Assembly (NCBI GenBank): GCA_046155815.1
Contig: JBJXFY010000330.1
Location: 1 to 27,920, forward strand
Length of the DNA: 27,920 nt
Direction: 5' to 3'
Source: JBJXFY01 sp046155815
GTDB lineage: Bacteria; Verrucomicrobiota; Verrucomicrobiia; Limisphaerales; CAIMTB01
The number at the start of each line of letters is the position of its first letter. Position 1 is the stretch's first letter. The position numbers were made by a program, and so were the translations under genes. Shown one piece after another: positions 1 to 8,134 of this stretch. The notes under the pieces were generated by a model that was given only the letters and a program-made list of their open reading frames with translations, did not search any database and had not been told where the DNA came from.

Positions 1-164
1 GCGCCGGGGACGTGGTTCGGGTCCGCGGGGTCGTTGAGCAGCTTGGTGAAGGCCGTGGCGTGCGAGGTGTCGAGGCCGATGAGGCCGACGCGGAGGTCGG
101 CGGCGGCGAGCCGCAGGCCCGAGGCCGCCATGGCGAGCCCGATCAGAAGCAGAAGGAGGCGCAT
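1..164 (-). CDS. Secreted Gfo/Idh/MocA-like oxidoreductase, N-terminal fragment (partial)
   Basis: Only the first 54 or so codons are in the window; the gene runs off the left edge. The start is the ATG at 164. The product begins with a short basic segment and a Leu/Ala-rich signal peptide (MRLLLLLIGLAMAASG, then an Ala-rich stretch). A Rossmann-like opening follows, with VGLIGLDTSHATAF. The LIGLDTSH pattern after a signal peptide is typical of exported Gfo/Idh/MocA-family dehydrogenases common in Verrucomicrobiota and Planctomycetota; their substrates are often unknown sugars. The call rests on this short motif only. The gene lies downstream of the Calx-beta gene on the same strand, separated by 108 nt that contain an inverted repeat. 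Confidence 0.6.
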   Translation of the reverse strand, partial: MRLLLLLIGLAMAASGLRLAAADLRVGLIGLDTSHATAFTKLLNDPADPNHVPG

Positions 165-213
165 GGCCCTTTGTCCCCACGGCCCCATGGGGAAGCAAGC
201 GGGATGGGGAAAG

Positions 214-267
214 CCCGTGGCGGGGCCGCCGCAGGAACCTTCGGCGACGGGGCGTCGCCGCCACGGG
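214..267. repeat. Nested intergenic inverted repeat (repeat family 1, copy A)
   Basis: The outer arms CCCGTGGCG (214-222) and CGCCACGGG (259-267) are perfectly complementary. An inner hairpin GGCGAC (243-248) / GTCGCC (254-259) shares the last base with the outer arm. The 21 nt at 244-264 recur exactly, inverted, at 16951-16971. A close variant is at 26317-26338. It lies between two minus-strand genes and could also end transcription of the Calx-beta gene, but there is no T-tract. Confidence 0.6.
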
Positions 268-272
268 GGCGG

Positions 273-3008
273 TCAGCGCAGCACCTGGATGAACTTCGCG
301 TCGCCGTTGGGACTCACTTCCGTCCGGAACTCACCCGGGGCGGTCTGGATGATGATGGACGTGGCGGAGGCATCCGGCGTGTACGGGCCGCTCACCGCGC
401 TGGCGACAACGATCTGAAATGACGCCGGGGTATCGGTGGCGGCACCCGTGAACGTGAGGCGAAGACGCTGGTTCACGAAGCCCGCGCCGGTGATCTCGAC
501 CGGCCCGGAGGGCGGGCTGAGAAGTTCCACACGCACGTTGTCGAACAGGCCGAAAAGCATGGCGGCGGCATTCGGGTCGGACGAGCTGCCGCCGTTGATG
601 TCGGAGTAGTTCAGCAGGATCGAGCCGCCGCCGAAGGCGATATTGGTCGTGACGACGGTGGCGATGCGAAGGCCGTCAATGGTCCAGGTGACCGAGTCGC
701 CGCGTTTCTCGATCGCCACGTCGTGCCACTGGAAGCCCTGCGCACCCGTGAAGGAAACGCCGGCCTGGTCAGGGAACAGCGCGAGCTGCGCGTCCGGCGC
801 GGAGACGCCGCCGAACCCGGCGTAGTAAGGATGGGCCTCGTTGCGGACGCCGGTGGTTGTGCCGGCCGAAAACACGCCGCTCGCGTCCACGTACCCCGCG
901 GGCGCGGCGGGCGAGTAGGCGCGATAGTCCACGCCGGAACCACCGTCCGCGGTGGCCGCAAACCACACGCCGTCATGCGTTCCACCGGGCCACTGCGGGG
1001 TGGTGCCGGCCGTGCCGACCCCCGCACCGGTGATCTGTGTGGAGCCCGGGCCGCCGCCGGGCAGCCGGCCATTGAACTGCTGCCAAAGGTCGAAGCGCAG
1101 GCGGAAGTCGCCGGGGAAGTTCTGCCCCTGGGGCGACACGCTGAGGCCGCCGAAGACGGCGCTCGCCTGGTTGGCCTGAAGCTTGAGGCCCTTGGTCGTG
1201 GTGCCCTTCGGCGCAGGCGGAACGCCGACCGTGGAGTAGTCGAAGGCAAACTCCGCCACGCCGTCGCCCGGGCCGAGGTTCACGTTCCACGCGGCGGCGG
1301 AATCGGCATCGAAGGCATCCGCGAAGGCCGGCGTGCCCGGGGCGAGGTCGTCGTCGCGGACGGTGACGGTGGCGATGGCGTTGGACACGACGCCGAAGCC
1401 CGCCCCGGCCGAGGGCGTCACGGTGACGGTGCGGTCGCCGTCGAGGACATCGTTGTCGCGCGGGATGAGCGTGAGGAAGACGTTGGTCTCGCCGGCTGGA
1501 ATCTCGACGCTGGCGGGGAGCGGCTCGTAGGCGGCGCCGTTCGTGGCCGTCCCGCCGTAGGCGAGGGGCACGGCGAGGTTCGCCGCGGCGGGCGTAGTGA
1601 GGTAGAGGGCGACGGTGGCGGTGCGGGCGGGGTTCCGCTCATACGCCACGGCGCGCACCGTGCGGACGCCGACGAGCGGGATGTCGCCGTCATCCCGGAG
1701 CGTGACGGTGGCGGAAATGCCGGTGCGGAGGTCGTAGGTGGAGCCGCCGAGGAGCGTGACGACGATGGCTTCGTCCAGCTCGCCGCTGGGGTCGTCGAGC
1801 GGGAGCACCGGCAGTCCGACGGTGGCCTGGCCGGCCGGGAACACCACGTGGGTCGGCATGCCCGGCTGGCCGGCGGCAAAGTCATAGTCTGCGCCGAATG
1901 TCGCCGATCCGCCGATCCGCAGGCCGACCGTCAGCGGCTGCAAAAGGTCACCGGTCCGCGTGACGGTGAAGCTGCCCGGGTCGGTCGGTTCGGCGGCGTC
2001 GGGATCATCCGCCGCGACGCTGACCACCGGCTGTTCCGGCGCGCCGGCGAGGCTGGTGACGCGGAGGTTGTCATAGATGACGTAGTTGTCCTCCTTCGGG
2101 TTGGCGATGGACTGGAAGAGGTCCATGAGTCCGAGCATGACGGTGCCAGACTGCTGCTGGTAGAGGACGCCGAGGTCGTTGTCCGCGATGACGAACCCGT
2201 TCATCAGCCAGATGACGCGGTTGGTGCCGCCCAGCTCGACCTGACGCAACTCGACCTGCACCCAGTGCTTGCCGGGCGCGCCGGACGACTCGAAGGCGGG
2301 CGCGGGGAAGATCTGCTTCAGCGGGTACGTGGCGGGCTGGTTCGGGTTCACCTCCTCCTCGGTCGCCCCGTCGCCGTCGCGGTCGAGGAAGCCGCCGTCG
2401 GCACCCGAGCGCTTCTCGGCCGGGATGGTGCCGTCGGCGGCGTAGGCGTTGTAGTCGCCGACCGTGGCGCCCGCGCCGGCCTCGCCTGCCACGCTGAAGA
2501 AGACACCGTCGGCGAGGAAGTTGGCGTCGGCCCAGACGACCTTGTCGCCGGCGTGGTTGAGGCCGAAGGCGGCGTGCTCGGTGGAGCCGGAGCCGCCGTA
2601 GGCGCCGCCATTGTAGTTCAGCCACATGTCGAACTTCACCGAGTACGCTCCGGTGAAGGACTGGTTCTTCGGGAAGAGGCTCACGGCGGCGGCGGCGGGC
2701 ACGTCGTCCTTGTTCACCGTGAGCTTCACGCCGCGCGTGCCGGTGCCGCCGGGCGCGGGCGGGATGACGTTGGTGACGCCGTTGGCCACGTACCGCTGCG
2801 CCGAGTAGTCAAAGGCCCACCGAGCGGTGAAGTCGGGCGTGAAGTTGAGCGCGCCGTCGAACACCGACCACTGCGCCGAGGTGTCGGTGTCGAAGCTGTC
2901 TTCAAACAGGACCTGCGCCGGTGCGGATGCCGCGGTCGGAAGCAGGATGGCGGCGAGGAAAATCTCACCGAAGCGGGTGAGCCGGAGAAGCGCGGATGGT
3001 TTCTTCAA
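273..3008 (-). CDS. Exported protein with two LamG-like and two Calx-beta domains
   Basis: 911 residues with no recognised enzymatic function. A signal peptide covers about residues 1-32 (ending near AASAPA). A LamG/concanavalin-like beta-sandwich covers about 33-325, two Calx-beta domains about 330-550, a second LamG-like domain about 560-830, and a short beta-rich C-terminal module ends in FIQVLR. The two LamG-like domains share a pattern (FDYS, then PPAP, G-T-T-G, K-L-N), which suggests internal duplication. Calx-beta domains usually bind Ca2+ and mediate adhesion or carbohydrate contact; a surface or secreted role is inferred. The start codon is TTG at 3008. No ATG or GTG lies between it and the upstream in-frame TGA before the mature region begins. 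No Shine-Dalgarno is visible, and a promoter ends just upstream, so the message may be nearly leaderless. Confidence 0.8.
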   Translation of the reverse strand: MKKPSALLRLTRFGEIFLAAILLPTAASAPAQVLFEDSFDTDTSAQWSVFDGALNFTPDFTARWAFDYSAQRYVANGVTNVIPPAPGGTGTRGVKLTVNKDDVPAAAAVSLFPKNQSFTGAYSVKFDMWLNYNGGAYGGSGSTEHAAFGLNHAGDKVVWADANFLADGVFFSVAGEAGAGATVGDYNAYAADGTIPAEKRSGADGGFLDRDGDGATEEEVNPNQPATYPLKQIFPAPAFESSGAPGKHWVQVELRQVELGGTNRVIWLMNGFVIADNDLGVLYQQQSGTVMLGLMDLFQSIANPKEDNYVIYDNLRVTSLAGAPEQPVVSVAADDPDAAEPTDPGSFTVTRTGDLLQPLTVGLRIGGSATFGADYDFAAGQPGMPTHVVFPAGQATVGLPVLPLDDPSGELDEAIVVTLLGGSTYDLRTGISATVTLRDDGDIPLVGVRTVRAVAYERNPARTATVALYLTTPAAANLAVPLAYGGTATNGAAYEPLPASVEIPAGETNVFLTLIPRDNDVLDGDRTVTVTPSAGAGFGVVSNAIATVTVRDDDLAPGTPAFADAFDADSAAAWNVNLGPGDGVAEFAFDYSTVGVPPAPKGTTTKGLKLQANQASAVFGGLSVSPQGQNFPGDFRLRFDLWQQFNGRLPGGGPGSTQITGAGVGTAGTTPQWPGGTHDGVWFAATADGGSGVDYRAYSPAAPAGYVDASGVFSAGTTTGVRNEAHPYYAGFGGVSAPDAQLALFPDQAGVSFTGAQGFQWHDVAIEKRGDSVTWTIDGLRIATVVTTNIAFGGGSILLNYSDINGGSSSDPNAAAMLFGLFDNVRVELLSPPSGPVEITGAGFVNQRLRLTFTGAATDTPASFQIVVASAVSGPYTPDASATSIIIQTAPGEFRTEVSPNGDAKFIQVLR

Positions 3009-3023
3009 GGTACGACGGACGTG

Positions 3024-3051
3024 GTTATACGGACTGGCAAAGGTTTGTCAG
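3024..3051 (-). promoter_or_regulatory. Sigma-70-type promoter of the Calx-beta gene
   Basis: Read on the minus strand, the -35 is CTGACA (3046-3051), the spacer is 16 nt, and the -10 is TATAAC (3024-3029). Each hexamer differs from consensus at one position, which stands out in such GC-rich DNA. Transcription would start near 3017, about nine bases before the TTG start codon. Confidence 0.65.
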
Positions 3052-3104
3052 CCCGCGAAATTCGAGACAGGGAGCAGATCACCGGGGGCCATTTCAAGCC
3101 GCGG

Positions 3105-3125
3105 CGACCTCCGCATCCGAGGTCG
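3105..3125. terminator. Possible hairpin downstream of argB
   Basis: Perfect 7-bp arms CGACCTC (3105-3111) and GAGGTCG (3119-3125) with a 7-nt loop lie 42 nt past the argB stop. No T-tract follows in the argB direction, so its role as a terminator is weakly supported. Confidence 0.3.
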
Positions 3126-3166
3126 GATTTTCGCCGTGAACCGCAGCAGCCGGCGTGCCACGGCCC

Positions 3167-4042
3167 TCAGCGGACGACTTCGGTGCCGACGCCCTCGTCA
3201 GTGAAGATTTCCAAAAGCACCGCGTGCGGCATCCGACCATCCACCAGGGAAACCTTGTCCACGCCCGCTTCAATGGCCGCCACGGCGCTGTCCACCTTGG
3301 GGATCATGCCCTTGTCCACAATGCCCGCACGCTTGAGTTCAGCGACCTCGCTGACGCGCAGGTGCGGGATGATGGTGGCCGGATCCTTCGGGTCGCGCAT
3401 CAGGCCCGGCACGTCGGACATGAAGACCAGCCGCCGGGCACGCAGGGCGATGGCCGTCATGGCGGCGGCGACGTCGGCGTTGCAGTTGTAGAGCCGGCCG
3501 TCGTCGCCGCGCGCGGTCGGACTGATTACGGGCGTGATGCCCTGTCCGATGCATTCGAGCAGCGGGGCCATGTTCACCTGCACGACTTCGCCGACGAAGC
3601 CGAGGTCGAGCGGCCGGCCGTCCGCGCCGGCAACCTGCGCCGGGCGGCAGCGGAAGATGTCCGGCCCGGCGAAGCCGCGCGCCGCGCCGCCGAGAGCGAT
3701 GATCGTGGCGACGACCTCGGGGTTGATCTCGCGGGAGAGGACGCGGTCCACGATGCTGACCGTGGCCTCGTCGGTGACGCGCTGGCCCTGGACGAAGCTC
3801 GCCTTGAGGCCCGCCTGCTCCATCGCGCGGGTGATGGCCTTGCCGCCGCCGTGGACGACCACCGGGTTGATCTCGACGGCCTCGAGAAAAACGATGTCGC
3901 GCGCGACGCCCTGCCGGACGGCCGGGTCGGGCGAGTCCATGAAGGAGCCGCCATACTTCACGACGAAGGTCTGGCCGCCGAACTTCTGGATATAGGGGAG
4001 CGCCTCGAGGAGCGTGGCGGCCTTGGAGATCAGGTCTTGCAT
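3167..4042 (-). CDS. argB: Acetylglutamate kinase
   Basis: 291 residues, the normal length. It phosphorylates N-acetylglutamate with ATP, the second step of arginine biosynthesis in the cytoplasm. Visible family features are the phosphate-binding N-terminal strand FVVKYGGSFMD (Lys29), VVVHGGGKAI for the acetylglutamate/ATP site, the central LGGAARG segment, and the C-terminal HAVLLEIFTDEGVGTEVV. The family more often reads HGGGPQI where this protein has HGGGKAI; this is a conservative variation. The ATG at 4042 (MQDLISKAATLLEALPYI) fits the family N-terminus; the in-frame extension upstream is low-complexity and was rejected. The gene shares a strand with argJ and argC but is separated from them by the oppositely oriented Uma2 gene, so it probably needs its own promoter in 4043-4139. 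Confidence 0.95.
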   Translation of the reverse strand: MQDLISKAATLLEALPYIQKFGGQTFVVKYGGSFMDSPDPAVRQGVARDIVFLEAVEINPVVVHGGGKAITRAMEQAGLKASFVQGQRVTDEATVSIVDRVLSREINPEVVATIIALGGAARGFAGPDIFRCRPAQVAGADGRPLDLGFVGEVVQVNMAPLLECIGQGITPVISPTARGDDGRLYNCNADVAAAMTAIALRARRLVFMSDVPGLMRDPKDPATIIPHLRVSEVAELKRAGIVDKGMIPKVDSAVAAIEAGVDKVSLVDGRMPHAVLLEIFTDEGVGTEVVR

Positions 4043-4139
4043 GCAGCTGATGCCGGAATTGGAAACGCCACACCGGCGGTGTCGAGCACGGAGCGCGCGC
4101 CCGCTTGTCTCGCCTGCCTGCCCGGCTACGCCGCCGCCC

Positions 4140-4733
4140 ATGAGCGCGCTGCTTCAACCCGCCTCCATCCCCGAGGACGAATATCTCACGGGCGAGGAAC
4201 TCAGCGAAGTCCGTCATGAATACATCGGCGGCTGCGTGTACGCGATGGCCGGAACCAGCGACGAGCATGGCACCATCGTCGGGAATGCCTTCAGCGCCCT
4301 GCGTGCCCACATCCGCGGGCGCGGCTGCCGCGCCCTCGTGGCCGACATGAAGGTTCGCCTCGAGCTGAGGGACGAGGTGATCCACTACTACCCCGACGCC
4401 TTCGTCACCTGCGACCCGCGCGACACGGAGCGCTACCTCAAGCAGCACCCACGCGTGGTCATCGAGGTGCTGTCCTTCTCGACCAAGCGGCTCCACCGGC
4501 GCGAGAAGTTCTGGAACTACCAGCAGATCGGGTCGCTCGAGGAGTACGTGCTCGTGGCGTCGAATCACCGCGAGGCGACGGTCTTCCGCCGCGCGAACGG
4601 CTGGCGCCCGGAAGTTTTCACCCGCCCGGAAGAGGAGCTGCACCTCGCCTCGCTGGACTTCCGGATGCCGCTGACCGCCGTGTACGAGGATCTCGAAGTG
4701 CCGCCTATCCGCCCAGCGTGGCCGGATCGGTGA
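4140..4733 (+). CDS. Uma2 family (DUF820) PD-(D/E)XK nuclease-like protein
   Basis: 197 residues, typical for the family. The ATG at 4140 opens the normal Uma2 beginning (EDEYLTGEELSEVRHEYIGG). The nuclease-fold core is visible: YPDAFVTCD, then VVIEVLSFSTKRLHRREKFWNYQQI, ending in EEYVLV. The usual Asp in the 'TxxxDRxxK' helix is replaced by His (LHRREK), while the Lys is kept. Uma2 proteins are abundant in cyanobacteria and PVC bacteria, and their cellular role is unsettled. This gene is the only plus-strand gene in the arginine region, between argJ and argB. Its last 29 bases overlap the 3' end of argJ convergently, so the two messages are complementary over that stretch. Confidence 0.85.
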   Translation: MSALLQPASIPEDEYLTGEELSEVRHEYIGGCVYAMAGTSDEHGTIVGNAFSALRAHIRGRGCRALVADMKVRLELRDEVIHYYPDAFVTCDPRDTERYLKQHPRVVIEVLSFSTKRLHRREKFWNYQQIGSLEEYVLVASNHREATVFRRANGWRPEVFTRPEEELHLASLDFRMPLTAVYEDLEVPPIRPAWPDR

Positions 4734-6039
4734 CGTCGCCCTTGTTGAAATCCACGTACTCCTCCGTGAGGTCGGCGGCGTAGAGGAAGGCCGCGCCGCG
4801 ACCGAGGTTCAGGCGGAGGTGCAGGTCGAATTCCTTCGGCGCCACGGCGGCGCAGAGTTCCTTGAACGTCGCCCGCGTCGGCTGGCCGCGCCGCAGGCTC
4901 CACAGGATGTCCCGCGCGCCGGGCGTGCTGTAGCCGATGTCCACGCGGTCCTCGACCACGTTCGCGGGGCTGTAGCCGAGCGCGCCCATGATGCGGCCCC
5001 AGTTGGGATCGCCCCCGTGCCAGCTCGTCTTCACGAGCGCGCTGTTGCCCACGGCGCGGGCCGCGGCGTCGGCTTCGGCGTCGGAGCGGGCGCCCGTGAC
5101 GCGGACGGTCACCACGCGATGCACGCCCTCGCCATCGCGGACGATCATCTTCGCCAGCTCGAGGCAGACGTGGCTCAGCGCGGCCTGGAACGCGGCGAAG
5201 TGCGGGTGCTTCACCGAGCCGAGGCGCGGGTTGCCGGCAAGGCCGTTGGCGAGCGCGAGCACGGTGTCGTTCGTGCTCATGTCGCCGTCCACGGTGATGC
5301 GGTTGAAGCTGAGGGCCACGGCCTCGGTGAGCGCGGCGCGGAGGGCCTTGGGCGCGATGGCGGCGTCCGTGGTGACGAAGCCAAGCATCGTCGCATGGAG
5401 GCCCCGCGGCATCGCGGCCGGGCGCGCGCCGGTGGGGCTCATGCCGGGCTGGATCATGCCGGCGCCCTTGCACATGCCCCCGAGGCGCACGAGGGCGCGG
5501 CCGAGGCGAAGTTCGACGGCGAGCTGCTTGGGCCGGGTGTCGCTCGTCATGATGGCCTCGACGGCCGCGTCGGCCTCGGCGGGCGTGGCGCCGAGCTTTT
5601 CCGCTGCGGCGGCGATGCCGGTGCGGATGTTGAGCATCGGCATGGGCACGCCGATGCGGCCGGTGGACGCGACGAGCACGCGTTCGGCCGGGAGCGCCAG
5701 CGCGCGGCCGGCGAGTTCCGCCATGGCCCGCGCGTCGCGCACGCCCACGCGGCCGGTGCAGGCGTTGGCGTTGCCGGAGTTCACGACGATAGCCTGCGCG
5801 ATGCCGCCTTCGACGCGCGCCGCGCAGAGCTTCACCGGCGCGGCGCAGACCTGGTTGGTGGTGAACAGGCCGGCGGCGCTGGCGGGCGTCTCGGACACGA
5901 TCAGCGCGAGGTCGCGCTTGGGCCCCTTGTCGGAGCCCTTGCCGGTACCGAGGCGTTTGATGTCGCAGAAAATGCCGGCGGCGAGGAAGCCGCGGGGCGC
6001 GATGATGGAGCCGGGAACCGGGTTCAGCTTGGTCTTCAC
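4705..6039 (-). CDS. argJ: Bifunctional ornithine acetyltransferase / N-acetylglutamate synthase
   Basis: 444 residues. It transfers acetyl from N-acetylornithine to glutamate, recycling acetyl groups in arginine synthesis. The start is GTG at 6039 (MKTKLNPVPGSIIAPRGF): the upstream gene's TGA overlaps it as GTGA, and the family N-terminus begins here. Visible hallmarks are FTTNQVCAAPV, VVNSGNANACTG, KGAGMI, and the autocleavage site ATMLGF with nucleophile Thr217. SWHGGDPNWGRI and the C-terminal SYSTPG-like and DFNKGDVTDP segments are also recognisable. Between GM (199-200) and ATML there are 15 extra residues (201-215, SPTGARPAAMPRGLH) where the family reads P-N-M-A-T-M-L directly. The insert abuts the cleavage site and its DNA contains a small palindrome. 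The rest of the protein looks intact. Confidence 0.95.
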   Translation of the reverse strand: MKTKLNPVPGSIIAPRGFLAAGIFCDIKRLGTGKGSDKGPKRDLALIVSETPASAAGLFTTNQVCAAPVKLCAARVEGGIAQAIVVNSGNANACTGRVGVRDARAMAELAGRALALPAERVLVASTGRIGVPMPMLNIRTGIAAAAEKLGATPAEADAAVEAIMTSDTRPKQLAVELRLGRALVRLGGMCKGAGMIQPGMSPTGARPAAMPRGLHATMLGFVTTDAAIAPKALRAALTEAVALSFNRITVDGDMSTNDTVLALANGLAGNPRLGSVKHPHFAAFQAALSHVCLELAKMIVRDGEGVHRVVTVRVTGARSDAEADAAARAVGNSALVKTSWHGGDPNWGRIMGALGYSPANVVEDRVDIGYSTPGARDILWSLRRGQPTRATFKELCAAVAPKEFDLHLRLNLGRGAAFLYAADLTEEYVDFNKGDVTDPATLGG

Positions 6040-7040
6040 AGGGAGGGCGTCAGCACGAGGCGCGCGGCGTTGAAGTAGATGAGCAGGGTACAGATGTCGG
6101 TCAAGGCGAGCGAGACGGGGCCGGCGGCGATCTTGGGGTCGAGCTTCAGCGCGTGGAGCAGCGCGGGCACGCTCAGTCCGATGGCGGAGGCCGCGGTGAT
6201 GGCCAGCAGGATGCTGCCGCCGATCACGCCGGCGGGCAGCGGCTCGCCGCGCCAGAGCCAGGCGATGACGCCGACAAGTGCGCCGCAGGCGAGGCCGAGC
6301 AGCAGCGCCGTGGACACCTCCCGCCACAGGGCGGCGAGATACCACGCCCGCGTGGGCTTCATCGCCCGGAGCGCCTGCAGGGTCACGGTCATGGACTGCA
6401 CGCTGACGCTCTCGCCCAGGCCCAGCACGAGGGTGAGGAAAAACGCCAGCACCAGCGCCTGCGCCAGCGTGGCCTCGAACATGCCCGCGAGGAGCGCGCA
6501 CACCGTGCCGCTCGCCACGGTGGCCAGCAGCCACGGGAGCCGGTAGCGCACGGCCTGCAGGGGCCCGGCGTCGCGGAGCTGCCCGACGCGGAAGCCCAGC
6601 GCCTCGAAGAGCGTGTCGGCGCGCTCGCGTTCGGCGAGATCGAGCAGGTCCAGCACCTCCTCGGTGAAGAGGTTCACGTCCACCACGCCCACAAGCCGCC
6701 GCTCCTCGTCCACCACCGGGAAGGCGAGGAACCTGTGCATGACAAAAAGCTCGCACGCGTCCAGAACGGTCGCCGTCGAAGGCAGCGCGACCACACGCCT
6801 CACCATCAGGTCACCGACGCACGAATCGGCCGGGGCCATGAGCAGGCGGCGCGTGGGCAGCACGCCGAGGAGCCGCCCGCCGGCGTCCAGCACGTAGAAA
6901 TAGATCACCTTCTCGCCAAGGCCGTCCCGGCGGATCTGCTGCAGCGCCTGTTCGATCGTCAGGTCGTCCCGCAGCGCGGTGAAGTCGCGCCGCGCCTGCG
7001 CCAGCACGGGCTCGTTGGGATTGGGAACCGCGGCGGCCAT
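6036..7040 (-). CDS. MgtE-like divalent cation transporter with CBS pair, lacking the N domain
   Basis: 334 residues. A CBS-domain pair covers about residues 14-130, a linking helix 131-165, and an MgtE-type membrane domain with about five helices 168-330. The pore-family motifs are degenerate but recognisable: LGLGESVSVQSMTVT for the usual GGNxGxQ helix, and DPKIAAGPVSLALTDICTLLIYF, which keeps the conserved Asp (about 315) that binds Mg2+ in characterised MgtE. The usual N-terminal helical sensor domain is absent, so gating may differ. Mg2+ or Co2+ import is inferred from the family. It starts 9 nt after the argC stop and overlaps the argJ start by 4 nt (GTGA), so it is probably translated with the arginine genes. 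Confidence 0.8.
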   Translation of the reverse strand: MAAAVPNPNEPVLAQARRDFTALRDDLTIEQALQQIRRDGLGEKVIYFYVLDAGGRLLGVLPTRRLLMAPADSCVGDLMVRRVVALPSTATVLDACELFVMHRFLAFPVVDEERRLVGVVDVNLFTEEVLDLLDLAERERADTLFEALGFRVGQLRDAGPLQAVRYRLPWLLATVASGTVCALLAGMFEATLAQALVLAFFLTLVLGLGESVSVQSMTVTLQALRAMKPTRAWYLAALWREVSTALLLGLACGALVGVIAWLWRGEPLPAGVIGGSILLAITAASAIGLSVPALLHALKLDPKIAAGPVSLALTDICTLLIYFNAARLVLTPSL

Positions 7041-7049
7041 GCGCGGCGG

Positions 7050-8108
7050 CTAGGCGAGGCCCGTTGTTTCCGGCAGGCCGCAGAGGAGATTGAGGCTCTG
7101 CACGGCCTGGCCGCTGGCGCCCTTCACGATGTTGTCCTCGGCGCTGAGCACGAGCAGCCGGCCCGTGCGCGGGTCGAGACGCCATGTGAGCTCGAGAACG
7201 TTCGTGCCGGTGACGTTCTTGGTGTCGGGCAGGGCCGGCGCCTCCAGCAGCCTGACAAACGGCTCGTCCGCGTAGGCCGCGCGGTAGCACGCGGCGATGT
7301 CCGCGCCGAGGGCCGAGGTCTCATCGGCGGTGGAAAAGCGCCGTGCCGGCGCGAGGTACAGCGTGGTGTGGATGCCGCGGTTGACCGGAGCGAGGTGGGG
7401 GGTGAACTGGATTGTCACCGGCCGCCCGGCGGCCAGCGCGAGCTGCTCCTCGATCTCGGAGAGGTGCCGGTGCTTGGGCACGCCGTAGGCGCGCAGGCTC
7501 TCGTTGCACTCGCAGAAAAGGTAGTCCACCTCGGCCTTGCGGCCCGCGCCGCTCACGCCGCTCCAGGAATCGGCAATGATTCCGTCCGGCCGGACCAGCC
7601 CATCGCGCAGCAGCGGGATCACCGGCAGCAGAATGCTCGTCGGATAGCAGCCCGGCGCCGCCACGAGCGTCGCGTCGCGGATCGCCGCACGGTGAACTTC
7701 CGGGAGTCCGTACACGGCCCGCGCGAGCAGCGCGGGCGCGGGATGGTCGTGGCCGTAGAACTCCCGGTATGCGGCCGCGCTTCTCAGACGGAAGTCCGCG
7801 CTCAGGTCAATCACCGTGCAGCCGGCATCGAGCAGCGGCACGGCAAACTCCGCCGCCACGCCGTGCGGCAGCGCGAGGAAGACGATGTCCGCGGCGCGGG
7901 CGAGCAGCTTGGGGTTCGGCTCGGTGAAGCGCAGCGCCCGCGCGCGCGGATGCTGCGCGAAGCGCGGGAACACCTGCGCCACTGTCCGGCCCGCGCTCTG
8001 GCGCGAGGTGACGGCGGTGAGTTCGACGCCCGGATGGTGCAGCAGCAGGCGGACCAGTTCCTCGCCCGAATAACCGGACGCCCCGACGATGGCGACGCGC
8101 TTGGACAT
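7050..8108 (-). CDS. argC: N-acetyl-gamma-glutamyl-phosphate reductase
   Basis: 352 residues. It reduces N-acetylglutamyl phosphate with NADPH in the third step of arginine synthesis. The NADP-binding Rossmann start is VAIVGASGYSGEELVRLL. The catalytic cysteine is Cys154 in VAAPGCYPTSILLP. KHRHLSEIEEQL and FTPHLAPVNRGI match the C-terminal catalytic region. The ATG at 8108 was chosen because it places the Rossmann motif at the usual distance. A GTG ten codons upstream lies within a repeat (8135-8146) and has no ribosome-binding site. It is the first gene of a likely argC / mgtE-like / argJ transcription unit. Confidence 0.95.
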   Translation of the reverse strand: MSKRVAIVGASGYSGEELVRLLLHHPGVELTAVTSRQSAGRTVAQVFPRFAQHPRARALRFTEPNPKLLARAADIVFLALPHGVAAEFAVPLLDAGCTVIDLSADFRLRSAAAYREFYGHDHPAPALLARAVYGLPEVHRAAIRDATLVAAPGCYPTSILLPVIPLLRDGLVRPDGIIADSWSGVSGAGRKAEVDYLFCECNESLRAYGVPKHRHLSEIEEQLALAAGRPVTIQFTPHLAPVNRGIHTTLYLAPARRFSTADETSALGADIAACYRAAYADEPFVRLLEAPALPDTKNVTGTNVLELTWRLDPRTGRLLVLSAEDNIVKGASGQAVQSLNLLCGLPETTGLA

Positions 8109-8134
8109 GACGTTGTTCTGGAAAAGGTCTTTAG

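Noticed and set aside
723..3491. A 922-residue open frame on the plus strand
   Set aside because: It is antisense to the Calx-beta gene and argB, low-complexity in Arg/Gly/Glu, and has no recognisable motif. Long antisense frames are expected in DNA this GC-rich.
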